Assembly: GCA_040882255.1 (NCBI GenBank) | Contig: JBBEBP010000025.1 | Location: forward strand, 1 to 15,347 | Direction of reading: 5' to 3' | From: PWQG01 sp040882255 | GTDB lineage: Bacteria; Pseudomonadota; Gammaproteobacteria; Pseudomonadales; Pseudohongiellaceae | DNA: 15,347 nt | Shown here: one piece after another, positions 1 to 7,215 of the stretch | How positions within the stretch are numbered: position 1 is the first letter of the stretch | Layout of the letters: each line of letters starts with the position of its first letter | Notes under the pieces: model-generated | What the model was told of the DNA's origin: nothing | Databases searched by the model: none | What the model saw: only the letters and a program-made list of their open reading frames with translations | Made by a program: the position numbers and the translations under genes

Positions 1-3
1 GTG

Positions 4-49
4 AACCCGTCCATGGGGGGCTCGGCGTGCGCCATCCATGGCGCCCGAC
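4..49 (+). repeat. Interspersed repeat, copy 1
   Basis: This 46-base unit matches the minus strand of 266-311 at about 38 of 46 positions by my alignment. It contains a perfect palindrome, GCGCCAT-CC-ATGGCGC (29-44). Two diverged copies in one intergenic region, in opposite orientation, indicate a multi-copy intergenic element. Similar CCGTCC...GCCATCCATGGC sequences seem familiar to me from other gammaproteobacterial genomes, but that is recollection only. Confidence 0.65.
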
Positions 50-234
50 GCTCCTGTACCGCCCTGCCACCCGCTCCTCTCTCACTCCGTGGAAGACGCT
101 CAGCGGATCTCGCTTTGAACGGATGCTGGTCAATCTCTCCAGTAGAGCAAGTGCAATGCTGTTCAGGGTGACCTTCATGGGGAAAATGGTGCGCGTCAAC
201 ATGTGGTGAGCGCCGGGAACCACCACCGGACGAG

Positions 235-350
235 AACCCACGGGGTGGACAGGCCGCTGGAAAGTGTCGGCCGCCATGGATGGCGGTCGCCAAGCCCTCC
301 AGGGACGGATGTACGGGCGTCTTTCCAGCGGCCTGTCCGCCCCGTGGGTT
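235..350. repeat. 116-bp inverted-repeat element enclosing repeat copy 2
   Basis: Arms 235-264 and 321-350 are inverted repeats of 30 bp with a single mismatch (T at 246 versus C in the complement of the right arm). The 56-nt centre holds the second copy of the 46-bp repeat on the minus strand (266-311), including the palindrome CCGCCAT-GG-ATGGCGG (271-286). The structure resembles a small non-coding element such as a MITE, or a folded RNA at the 3' end of the TPR transcript. No target-site duplication is evident to me. Confidence 0.7.
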
Positions 351-377
351 CGGCGCTACGAAGTGCCAACCGGCACC

Positions 378-2072
378 TCAATACAACCGCGAGCGCTCCA
401 GCTCCACATCCGCATTACGCCATAGCGTCTCGAACTGCCGCCACACAATATCCGCATCGTGCTGCTTGCCCTGGGCTTCCAGCGCCTGCGCCAGTCCGAA
501 GGTGGCCCAGCCGTTGCGCTGGTTCCATTCCAGGTCGCGGCGGTAGACCGCTTCGGCCTGTTCGGCCTCGCCGGCTTCCAGCAGCGCGGCGCCCAGGTAC
601 AGGCGCATGGACTGGGGCCAGTCCGGCGGCTCGGTGTAGTTGTTCTGATCCTCCAGCGCCACGGCCTGCTCGTAGGCGGCAATAGCGGCGTCCAGGTCGC
701 CCCGGGCCTCGGCGATTTCGCCTTCCAGGCCGGCGGCCGCCAGACGCAGGATGTGCGACACCGGGGTGGGGCCGGCGCTGCTCTGGTCGGCGCTCTCGTG
801 TTCGGCCAGGCGGCGGATCTCGGCCAGGGCGTCTTCCGCGCGGTCGATGTCGCCGATGTTGGCGCGGGCACTGCCCGTCACGTACTGCCACATGCCGTCC
901 AGATACGCCGTACCGTCATGGGACTGTTGCTTGTCCAGGATGGTGTCCCACTGGCCGAAGATCTTGTCGATCAGCCAGGCGGAGGCCACGCGCTTCTGTC
1001 CCCGGCCTCCCGAGCTGCCGGGCTCCACGCTGCTGGCGCCTGCTTCGGCGGTTTCGGCGGACAGCGCGTAGTTGCCCTGCAGCGAGGCGGCGTAGCGCAC
1101 AAAGTCCTGGGCGTGACCGGAATGGATGCGGTGTGACAGCGGATAGGTGCCGATCATCGGGAAGTTGGTGTCGCCCCAGATGTCGGCGAACTGTTTATCG
1201 ACTTCCTGTGAGCGGATATTGGTGTTGATGGCTTTTTCGTATTCGCCGACGCGAACATAGATGTGGCCCGGCATATGGACCATGTGCCCGGCGATTGGCG
1301 CGGTGCGCTCCAGTCTCTGTGCGGACGTCATGGCCAGTTCCGGTTGTGTGGAGGCTTCCATCAGATGGATGTACAGGTGATTGGCCCCCGGGTGAAATGG
1401 CTCCACCCGCATGGCCTGTTCCAGTGCCGCCTGCGCGCGGGCAGTGCCGGCCCGTGCCGAGCCGTCCTCGTTCCAGTAGTCCCAGCGGCCCATGGACATG
1501 TAGGCCGCCGCATACAGAGTGGCGATGTCCGGGTCATCGGGGTAGCGTTCATGCAACTCCGCCATGGCATCCAGATACGCGTAATCGCGCTCGCTGTCGT
1601 CGGGGATCGCGTCCTTGTTGTAGAGCACGTACAGCGCACGGATCATGTCCTGCTCACGCTGGCTGCCGTTGTCTATCAGCTCCATGGCACGCTCGATGGC
1701 CTTGAGGCCCTCGCCCTGGGGATCGTCGGGCATGTTGGCGTAGCGGCTGTTGGGGTTGGGTCCCATGGCGTGGGCCATGCCGAACCAGACCATGGGTGAA
1801 TCAGGGTCGTGGCGGGCCGCTTCCTGGTAGGACGCGATGGATTCGGGAAAGTAGAAACCCCAGGCCATCCGTAGCCCCTGGTCAAAGAACTGCTGCGCGC
1901 GGGTCGAGTCGGTGCTGATCGACCGGCTGTAGTCGCCTGAACCCGGCAACTCCACGGCCAGCGGTGCATTGTCATTGCTCTGGGCGATGGCCGCCGGCAG
2001 GGCCGCCAGTTGCAGGGATCCGGCTACTAGCAGGGCCGCTGCCGTCCGGTACAGGAGAGGCTGTCGTGTCAT
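378..2072 (-). CDS. Secreted tetratricopeptide-repeat protein
   Basis: The product is 564 residues. An N-terminal signal peptide (basic MTRQ, then a hydrophobic Leu/Ala stretch ending in LPAAIAQS, cleavage near residue 30) predicts export to the periplasm. The rest is helical and TPR-like: an early repeat around 'AQQFFDQGLRMAWGFYFPES', and clear late repeats such as 'GDLDAAIAAYEQAVALE' and 'GEAEQAEAVYRRDLEW'. The middle has conserved-looking histidine motifs (HLYIHLMEAS, HMVHMPGHIYVRVG, LSHRIHSGH) typical of a widespread family of uncharacterised TPR proteins. Its biochemical role is unknown; TPRs usually hold partner proteins, and the histidines could bind metal (inference). The start is supported by GGAG 8 nt upstream of the ATG. 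A candidate promoter at 2122-2149 suggests it is transcribed separately from nth. Confidence 0.85.
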   Translation of the reverse strand: MTRQPLLYRTAAALLVAGSLQLAALPAAIAQSNDNAPLAVELPGSGDYSRSISTDSTRAQQFFDQGLRMAWGFYFPESIASYQEAARHDPDSPMVWFGMAHAMGPNPNSRYANMPDDPQGEGLKAIERAMELIDNGSQREQDMIRALYVLYNKDAIPDDSERDYAYLDAMAELHERYPDDPDIATLYAAAYMSMGRWDYWNEDGSARAGTARAQAALEQAMRVEPFHPGANHLYIHLMEASTQPELAMTSAQRLERTAPIAGHMVHMPGHIYVRVGEYEKAINTNIRSQEVDKQFADIWGDTNFPMIGTYPLSHRIHSGHAQDFVRYAASLQGNYALSAETAEAGASSVEPGSSGGRGQKRVASAWLIDKIFGQWDTILDKQQSHDGTAYLDGMWQYVTGSARANIGDIDRAEDALAEIRRLAEHESADQSSAGPTPVSHILRLAAAGLEGEIAEARGDLDAAIAAYEQAVALEDQNNYTEPPDWPQSMRLYLGAALLEAGEAEQAEAVYRRDLEWNQRNGWATFGLAQALEAQGKQHDADIVWRQFETLWRNADVELERSRLY

Positions 2073-2121
2073 GGTCCGTACTCCGCTTGCCGTTGGGTTG
2101 GTCTAATGGGTTGAATATTCC

Positions 2122-2149
2122 AGTATAACGGATTTCAGTGCCGGGTCAT
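2122..2149 (-). promoter_or_regulatory. Candidate sigma70 promoter for the TPR gene
   Basis: On the minus strand, -35 ATGACC (2149-2144; 4 of 6 to TTGACA) and -10 TATACT (2127-2122; 5 of 6) are separated by 16 bp. The -10 lies about 50 nt upstream of the TPR start codon. It is in the 113-bp gap between nth and the TPR gene and reads toward the latter. Sequence match only. Confidence 0.45.
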
Positions 2150-2185
2150 CATACTGCGGCATTCTTGCGAGAAAAAAACAGTGAA

Positions 2186-2818
2186 TCAGGCCGTCTTCTC
2201 CCGATACTCACACAGATCGTAAATGACGCAGGCCGCGCACTTGGGCTTGCGGGCCGTGCAGATATAGCGCCCGTGCAGGATCAGCCAGTGGTGGGCGTCC
2301 AGCAGGTACTCCTTCGGCACCACCCGCATCAGGCGTTTTTCCACCTCCAGCACATTCTTGCCCCTGGCGATGCCGGTGCGGTTGCTGATCCGGAAGATGT
2401 GCGTGTCCACGGCCATGGCGGGCTGGCGCCAGGCGGTGTTCAGCACCACGTTGGCGGTCTTGCGCCCCACGCCGGGCAGGGCTTCAAGCTCTTCGCGGGT
2501 GGCCGGCACCTCGCTGCCGTGGCGCTCGATCAGCGCGCGGCAGGTCTTGATGATGTTCTCCGCCTTGCTGTTGAACAGGCCGATGGTGCGGATGTAGTCC
2601 CTCAGCCCGTCACCACCCAGATCGAGAATGGCCTGGGGGGTGTTGGCCACCGGGTAGAGTTTCCGGGTGGCCTTGTTGACCCCGACGTCAGTGGCCTGGG
2701 CGGACAGAATGACAGATATCAGCAATTCGAAAACGGAGCTGTACTCCAGTTCCGTGGTGGGTTCCGGGTTCTCGGCTTTCAGGCGCCGGAAAATCTCTTC
2801 GCGTTTTTCCCGATTCAT
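2186..2818 (-). CDS. nth: Endonuclease III (DNA glycosylase / AP lyase)
   Basis: Nth removes oxidised pyrimidines from DNA and cleaves the abasic site in base excision repair. The 210-residue product matches the usual length (E. coli about 211). It shows the helix-hairpin-helix motif LPGVGRKTANVVLN with the catalytic lysine, the catalytic aspartate in AVDTHIFRI, and the C-terminal [4Fe-4S] cysteines in C-x6-C-x2-C-x5-C spacing (CTARKPKCAACVIYDLC). The ATG at 2818 gives MNREKREEIF, which matches the family N-terminus; the frame stays open upstream to a TTG, but that extension is not family-like. I see no strong Shine-Dalgarno sequence. It is divergent from the kai operon across 151 bp. An rnfB-like gene and metG lie further right, partners also seen near nth in other gammaproteobacteria. 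Confidence 0.96.
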   Translation of the reverse strand: MNREKREEIFRRLKAENPEPTTELEYSSVFELLISVILSAQATDVGVNKATRKLYPVANTPQAILDLGGDGLRDYIRTIGLFNSKAENIIKTCRALIERHGSEVPATREELEALPGVGRKTANVVLNTAWRQPAMAVDTHIFRISNRTGIARGKNVLEVEKRLMRVVPKEYLLDAHHWLILHGRYICTARKPKCAACVIYDLCEYREKTA

Positions 2819-2888
2819 AGGCAGGCGGGTCCGGAAATGGAAACAAATTCTTTGCAAAACAGGGATGTTAGCACGCGCGGAAAACCTT

Positions 2889-2903
2889 GCGCATTAACTG
2901 CGC
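2889..2903. promoter_or_regulatory. Inverted repeat in the nth/kaiC divergent region, possible operator
   Basis: GCGCA-TTAAC-TGCGC is a perfect 5-bp inverted repeat with a 5-bp spacer, in the middle of the 151-bp region between the divergent nth and kaiC starts. The position and symmetry fit a dimeric regulator site, but such short palindromes also arise by chance in GC-rich DNA. Confidence 0.25.
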
Positions 2904-2940
2904 CGGGCGGTAGGATGCAAGGCATACCGGTAGATCCGAT

Positions 2941-2963
2941 TATGATCGATCGGGTTGAAGGGG
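2941..2963 (+). promoter_or_regulatory. Possible -10 and ribosome binding site of the kai operon
   Basis: TATGAT at 2941-2946 resembles a -10 hexamer (5 of 6), but I find no acceptable -35 at 16-18 bp spacing. GAAGGGG at 2957-2963 is a plausible Shine-Dalgarno sequence 6 nt before the ATG at 2970 and decides that start over the upstream in-frame TTG at 2955. If the -10 is real the leader would be short, about 15-20 nt. Confidence 0.3.
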
Positions 2964-2969
2964 TTTTTG

Positions 2970-4661
2970 ATGACAATCGAGAAAGCGCAGACCGGTATTA
3001 TAGGTTTCGACGAGCTGACGGGCGGTGGCATTCCGCGAGGACGGGTCACTCTGTTAGCGGGTGGTGCCGGTACCGGCAAAACGGTTATGGCACTGCAGTC
3101 ACTGGTCCATGCCGCGCGTGAACTCGGTGAGCCCGGCGTGTTCGTGGCATTCGAGGAACATTCCGGCCGCATCAGAATCAATGCTTCGGGTTTCGACTGG
3201 GACCTGGATGCATTGTCCGAAGGCCAGTTGACCTTTCTCGATTTCCAACCTTCCGTGGATCTGGTCCAGTCCGGCGACTTCGACCTGACCGGAATGCTGG
3301 CGGGCATGGGCGCGGCGGTGAGCCGTATGGGCGCCCGGCGGATCGTGCTGGATGCCACCGACATCATCCTCTCGCTGCTGCCGGACCGGCGCAGCATGCG
3401 CCGGGAAATTTTCCGGCTGCACGAATGGCTGCTGGAACATGAGCTGACCGCCATCATTACCGCCAAGCAGCTGCCCTCGGGCGAGGCCGCCCCGGAAGGC
3501 GATATGGACTTCATGCAGTTCATGGTCGACAGTGCCGTGCAGCTACGCCATGACCTGGTGCAGGGCATTTCGCAGCGCAGCCTGCGCGTGGTCAAATACC
3601 GCGGCTCGGCCTTTGATGATAATGACATCCCCTACGTCATCGGCTCCTCGGGCCTGAAACTGGCGTCCGGATTCGGCAGGCAGACAGCGCCGCTGCCGGT
3701 GAGCGGAGAGCGCCTTTCCACCGGCATCGAGCGCCTGGACAGTATGCTGGAAGGGGGGTATCACCGCGGCGCCAGTGTGCTGGTGACCGGTTCGCCCGGT
3801 ACCGCCAAGACCACCCTGGCCGGGGCTTTCATGGAGGTGGCCTGTGAACACAATGAATGCTGTCTGCTGGTCAGTTTCGACTCCCGGGTGGAGGAGATCG
3901 TGCGCAACCTGGCCTCGGTCGGCATTGACCTGAAAACACCGCTGGACAGAGGGCTGCTGCGCATGGAGTCGGCCGGCGGGCTGAGTGGCAGCAGTGAAAT
4001 CCAGTTGATGCGCATCCGTCAGTGGGCCGAAGAGCACCGGGCCGGGTGTATCGCCATCGACCCGGCCTCGGCGCTGTCCAAGTCCGGCAATGAGTTGCTG
4101 GCGCACAGCGTGGTCCACCGCCTGGTTGACTGGTGCAAGTGGAACGGCATCACCCTGCTCACCACCAGCCTGCTGGATCGTGCCCATGACGCCGATACCC
4201 ACACGCCGCTGCATATTTCCACCATCGCCGATACCTGGATCCACCTGGACTATCGCGTCAATGGCGGCGAGCGGAACCGGGGGCTGTCGATTATCAAATC
4301 CCGCGGTACGGCGCATTCCAACCAGGTCCGTGAGCTGGTACTCAGCCGCGAGGGCATCACCCTGGCCGATGTCTATACGGCCGGCGGCGAAGTGCTGATG
4401 GGAACGTTGCGCATGGAGCGTGAACGCGCCGAGGACCTGTCGCGGCGCAAGGCGGAACAGCAACACCGCCAGTACCTGGCAGAACTGGGGGCCGAGGTGC
4501 AGGAGCTTGAGCAGCGTATGCAGACCCTCCAGGCAAGTGTGCGTAATAAACAGAAACAGTTGGCCGAGGCCAGGGGGGATCGTGAATCCATGGAGGACCT
4601 GATCCGTGACACGGACAGCCTGATCCGGACCAGGAGGCAATCAGACCGTGATGGGGACTGA
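2970..4661 (+). CDS. kaiC: KaiC-family double-domain ATPase with C-terminal coiled coil
   Basis: KaiC proteins are two fused RecA-like ATPase domains that form hexamers and, in cyanobacteria, run the circadian clock with KaiA and KaiB. This 563-residue protein (cyanobacterial KaiC is about 519) has CI Walker A GGAGTGKT (31-38) and a canonical catalytic Glu pair E62-E63 in FEEH. CII Walker A is GSPGTAKT (274-281), and HISTIADT holds a Ser-Thr pair (S417-T418) at the position of the cyanobacterial S431/T432 phosphorylation sites. The CII Glu pair is replaced by Asp-Ser (D304-S305). From about residue 482 to 558 a charged heptad-like tail predicts a long coiled coil instead of the cyanobacterial tail; the Rhodobacter sphaeroides KaiC is known to use such a coil to join hexamers. 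The ATG is chosen from its GAAGGGG ribosome site. It overlaps kaiB. No kaiA is present in the window. Confidence 0.93.
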   Translation: MTIEKAQTGIIGFDELTGGGIPRGRVTLLAGGAGTGKTVMALQSLVHAARELGEPGVFVAFEEHSGRIRINASGFDWDLDALSEGQLTFLDFQPSVDLVQSGDFDLTGMLAGMGAAVSRMGARRIVLDATDIILSLLPDRRSMRREIFRLHEWLLEHELTAIITAKQLPSGEAAPEGDMDFMQFMVDSAVQLRHDLVQGISQRSLRVVKYRGSAFDDNDIPYVIGSSGLKLASGFGRQTAPLPVSGERLSTGIERLDSMLEGGYHRGASVLVTGSPGTAKTTLAGAFMEVACEHNECCLLVSFDSRVEEIVRNLASVGIDLKTPLDRGLLRMESAGGLSGSSEIQLMRIRQWAEEHRAGCIAIDPASALSKSGNELLAHSVVHRLVDWCKWNGITLLTTSLLDRAHDADTHTPLHISTIADTWIHLDYRVNGGERNRGLSIIKSRGTAHSNQVRELVLSREGITLADVYTAGGEVLMGTLRMERERAEDLSRRKAEQQHRQYLAELGAEVQELEQRMQTLQASVRNKQKQLAEARGDRESMEDLIRDTDSLIRTRRQSDRDGD

Positions 4662-4950
4662 AGAGGTGAGGATCCAGCTGCGGCTGTATGTGTCCCCCGG
4701 GTCACCCAACTCCACCGTGGCGCTGCGCAACCTGGAGACGATCTGCAAACGGCATCTGGCGGACCGGGTTGATCTGGAAGTGGTGGATCTGTACGAGGAG
4801 CCGTCCCGTGCCCTGGAAGACGGTGTGATGATGACGCCCATGCTGGTGCTGGCTTCGCTGGACCCTCCTGTTCGCATTATCGGCAATCTCAACGATCCTG
4901 CCCCGGTATTGCAGGCCCTGGAGGTGGTTCCCGGTGACTACGCAGACTGA
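4648..4950 (+). CDS. kaiB: KaiB-family clock/switch protein
   Basis: KaiB is a thioredoxin-like, fold-switching protein that binds the KaiC CI ring. This 100-residue product matches the family in length and motifs: LRLYVSPGSPNSTVALRNLE near the N-terminus, VDLEVVDLYEEPSRALED, MTPMLVLAS, and RIIGNLNDPAPVLQAL. AGGAGG at 4632-4637 lies 10 nt before the GTG at 4648 and 13 nt before the ATG at 4651. I annotate the GTG, but the ATG one codon later is nearly as likely. The start lies inside the 3' end of kaiC (11-14 bp overlap), so translation is probably coupled. Its own 3' end contains the ribosome site and start of the next gene. Confidence 0.93.
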   Translation: MMGTEEVRIQLRLYVSPGSPNSTVALRNLETICKRHLADRVDLEVVDLYEEPSRALEDGVMMTPMLVLASLDPPVRIIGNLNDPAPVLQALEVVPGDYAD

Positions 4951-7189
4951 AGAACTGGTGTTGCTGGCCAGCCAGCTCCGCGAGGTCGAGCAGCGCATCG
5001 TTGAAGTGTCGGGTGGCTCGGTTGATGCCGTCGTGGACAGCGAGGGCAAACCCTACCTGCTGCGCAGGGCCCAGCAGGAACTGCGGGAGCGCATCGAGCT
5101 GCAGCGCCGCTTCTCCGAACAGCAGTCGGCCATCCTCGACGCATTGCCCGCCCATATCGCCCTGCTTGATTCCCGCGGCACCATTGTGGCCATCAACCAG
5201 GCCTGGCGCCAGTTCGGCGCGGAGAACGGCGCCACCGACGGCCAGCATGGAGTAGGCAGCAATTACCTGAGTGTCTGCGAGCAGTCGCCCGGCGTGGCTG
5301 GTGAGGCATCGGAAGCGGCGGAAGGTATCCGGACTGTGCTGGGAGGGCGCAGCGATCATTTTTCATTGGAATATCCCTGTCATGCCCCGGATCGTCAACG
5401 CTGGTTCAGCCTGATCGCGGCCCCGCTGCGCTCGCGGCAGCAGTCCGGCGCCGTGGTCATGCATATCGACATCACCCAGCGCAAACTCGCCGAGATGAAT
5501 CTGCAGCGGGTGGCCAGCCTGTTCAGAGCCAGTAATGACGGTGTCCTGATCATTGAGCCGGATGGCGTCATCCGCGATGTGAACCCCGCCTACACCCTGA
5601 TCTCCGGGTTCAACAGCGAGGAACTGCTGGGCAAACCGGCTGCGATGCATCCCCGGCTCAATGCCCCCGGCCTGGACCGGGAGATCGACGAGTCGATCAA
5701 GAGCCAGGGGTACTGGACGGGCGAGCTGCGGGCCCGGCGCAAGAACGGGGAGGTCTACGAGCAGAAAGTATCAGTGTCGGCCATCAAGGATGACGTTGGC
5801 GGGGTGCTCAATTACATCATCATCATCTCCGACATTACCCGGCTCAAGGAGCATGCTGCGGAACTGCAAAGGGTGGCGCATTACGATGCGCTGACCGGCC
5901 TGCCCAACCGCCGGCTGCTGACCGACCGGCTGGAGCAGGCCATCCGGCATGCCCGCCGGCATGAGGAGGTGCTGGCGGTCTGCTATCTGGATCTGGACAA
6001 TTTCAAACCGATCAATGACCGCTGGGGCCATTCAGCGGGAGACCGGGTGCTGGTCAGCGTGGCACGGCGGCTGGAAGGGGCGCTGCGCGAATCCGACACC
6101 ATCTCCCGGCTGGGCGGCGATGAATTCGTGCTGCTGTTGCCGGGCATCGAAGGGGGTGATGAGCTGGATCTTGTGCTGGGCCGGGTCATGGAGACGCTGC
6201 ATACGCCTTTCGAGATCGAAGGGGAGACGCCAACCGTTTCGGCCAGCGCCGGGGTGGCGCTGTTCCCGGAGGACAGCGAGGATGCCGATACACTGCTGCG
6301 CTATGCGGATCAGGCCATGTACGGCGCCAAGGCCAGTGGCCGGGACCGCTACCTGCGTTTCGATCGCAGTGAGGCGCGGCGCTCGGAAGAGCGTCAGTCC
6401 CAGCTGCAGATCATCATCAACGGCCTGCAGCGACAAGAGTTCATTTTTTACTATCAGCCCAAGGTGGACCTGCGCGACGGGCGGTTGGTCGGCGTCGAGG
6501 CGCTGGTGCGCTGGCAGCATCCCGAACACGGCCTGTTGTCACCGGACCGGTTCCTGGGTTTCGTCATCGGCTCGGAGGTCGAGGTCCGTTTCGGCCAGTA
6601 CGTACTCGATTCCGTGCTGGAGCAGCTGTCCGCCTGGCAGCAGCAGGGCATTGTCTTGCAGGCGAGCATCAATGTCAGCGGCAACGAGCTGCGCCAACCG
6701 GGCCTGGCGGACCGGATCGCCGCGCGGCTGGCGCGGTATACGAACCTGTCACCCTCCCAGTTGGAACTCGAGGTGGTGGAAACGGCGGCCGTGCAGGACA
6801 TCAACCAGGTGCTGCTGACCCTCAGTCAGTGCCGCGATGCGGGGCTGCAGGTGGCCCTGGATGACTTCGGTACCGGCTATTCTTCGCTGACCGTATTGCG
6901 GCAGCTGCCGATTGATACGCTGAAGATTGACCAGAGCTTTGTCCGTGACATGCTGGAGGACAGTAATGATCGGAGCATCGTGGACAGTGTCATCCACATG
7001 GCCAGGGCGTTCAATCGCAACGTGGTGGCAGAGGGGGTCGAGACCATGGAACACGCCGCCGCCCTGATGGCGATGGGCTGTTTCCAGGCCCAGGGGTATG
7101 GCATTGCCCGCCCCATGCCGGCCGACGCCGTAGCCGCCTGGCTGGAGGACTGGCAACAGACCCGCCTGTGGGAAACGATCGAGCAGTGA
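4934..7189 (+). CDS. PAS-PAS-GGDEF-EAL cyclic-di-GMP synthase/phosphodiesterase
   Basis: The 751-residue protein is a likely soluble c-di-GMP enzyme; I see no membrane segment. Order: a helical, coiled-coil-like N-terminus (about 5-70) with GGSVDAVVDSEGKPYLLRRA; PAS 1 (about 70-182, ending HIDITQRKLAE); PAS 2 (about 190-305, ending ISDITRLKEHAAEL); GGDEF (about 315-475); EAL (about 490-740). The GGDEF domain has the intact signature GGDEF (394-398) and an inhibitory I-site RESD five residues before it. The EAL domain keeps EALVRW (522-527), the Asn of INVSGNEL, ELEVVET, DDFGTG (643-648), LKID, AEGVET and QGYGIARPMP, so it should be able to bind metal and hydrolyse c-di-GMP. The GTG start lies in kaiB (17-bp overlap) behind a strong GGAGG (4920-4924) at 9 nt. 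The context implies it is the output arm of KaiBC (inference). Confidence 0.95.
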   Translation: MTTQTEELVLLASQLREVEQRIVEVSGGSVDAVVDSEGKPYLLRRAQQELRERIELQRRFSEQQSAILDALPAHIALLDSRGTIVAINQAWRQFGAENGATDGQHGVGSNYLSVCEQSPGVAGEASEAAEGIRTVLGGRSDHFSLEYPCHAPDRQRWFSLIAAPLRSRQQSGAVVMHIDITQRKLAEMNLQRVASLFRASNDGVLIIEPDGVIRDVNPAYTLISGFNSEELLGKPAAMHPRLNAPGLDREIDESIKSQGYWTGELRARRKNGEVYEQKVSVSAIKDDVGGVLNYIIIISDITRLKEHAAELQRVAHYDALTGLPNRRLLTDRLEQAIRHARRHEEVLAVCYLDLDNFKPINDRWGHSAGDRVLVSVARRLEGALRESDTISRLGGDEFVLLLPGIEGGDELDLVLGRVMETLHTPFEIEGETPTVSASAGVALFPEDSEDADTLLRYADQAMYGAKASGRDRYLRFDRSEARRSEERQSQLQIIINGLQRQEFIFYYQPKVDLRDGRLVGVEALVRWQHPEHGLLSPDRFLGFVIGSEVEVRFGQYVLDSVLEQLSAWQQQGIVLQASINVSGNELRQPGLADRIAARLARYTNLSPSQLELEVVETAAVQDINQVLLTLSQCRDAGLQVALDDFGTGYSSLTVLRQLPIDTLKIDQSFVRDMLEDSNDRSIVDSVIHMARAFNRNVVAEGVETMEHAAALMAMGCFQAQGYGIARPMPADAVAAWLEDWQQTRLWETIEQ

Positions 7190-7215
7190 TGTCTGCGAAC
7201 TTCTGAGTCAGGACA

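Larger units (their letters stand above)
1..377. other. Intergenic region with repeats, no convincing gene
   Basis: This stretch lies downstream of the minus-strand TPR gene. I find no reading frame here with family-like sequence or a ribosome binding site. It holds two inverted copies of a 46-bp repeat (4-49 and 266-311) and a larger inverted repeat (235-350). Positions 50-234 show nothing I can name. A minus-strand frame open from 202 to the left edge has no Shine-Dalgarno sequence and runs into the repeat, so I do not call it. A weak 5-bp hairpin (GTGCC/GGCAC, 363-376) sits just past the TPR stop codon but has no T-tract, so it is not a clear terminator. Confidence 0.6.

Noticed and set aside
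1..202. Minus-strand frame from ATG at 202 open to the left edge of the window
   Set aside because: There is no Shine-Dalgarno sequence, no recognisable family, and its later part simply translates the 46-bp repeat (GRHGWRTPSPPWTG). It could be a partial gene but cannot be supported.
1..350. CRISPR array interpretation of the left-edge repeats
   Set aside because: Only two inverted, diverged copies with no regular spacing and no cas genes.
459..1136. Long plus-strand frame antisense to the TPR gene
   Set aside because: A shadow of a GC-rich gene; no family-like motifs, while the minus strand encodes a signal peptide and clear TPR repeats.
2167..2188. T-run on the minus strand just after the nth stop as an intrinsic terminator
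   Set aside because: There is a run of seven T residues (complement of 2172-2178), but I find no stem directly before it.
3543..4640. 365-codon minus-strand frame antisense to kaiC
   Set aside because: It has a His/Gln-rich, low-information translation typical of a shadow frame; the plus strand is a clear KaiC.
7190..7215. Terminator between the convergent c-di-GMP gene and ferredoxin gene
   Set aside because: The 26-bp gap has only a weak TGTC...GACA symmetry and no T-tract.
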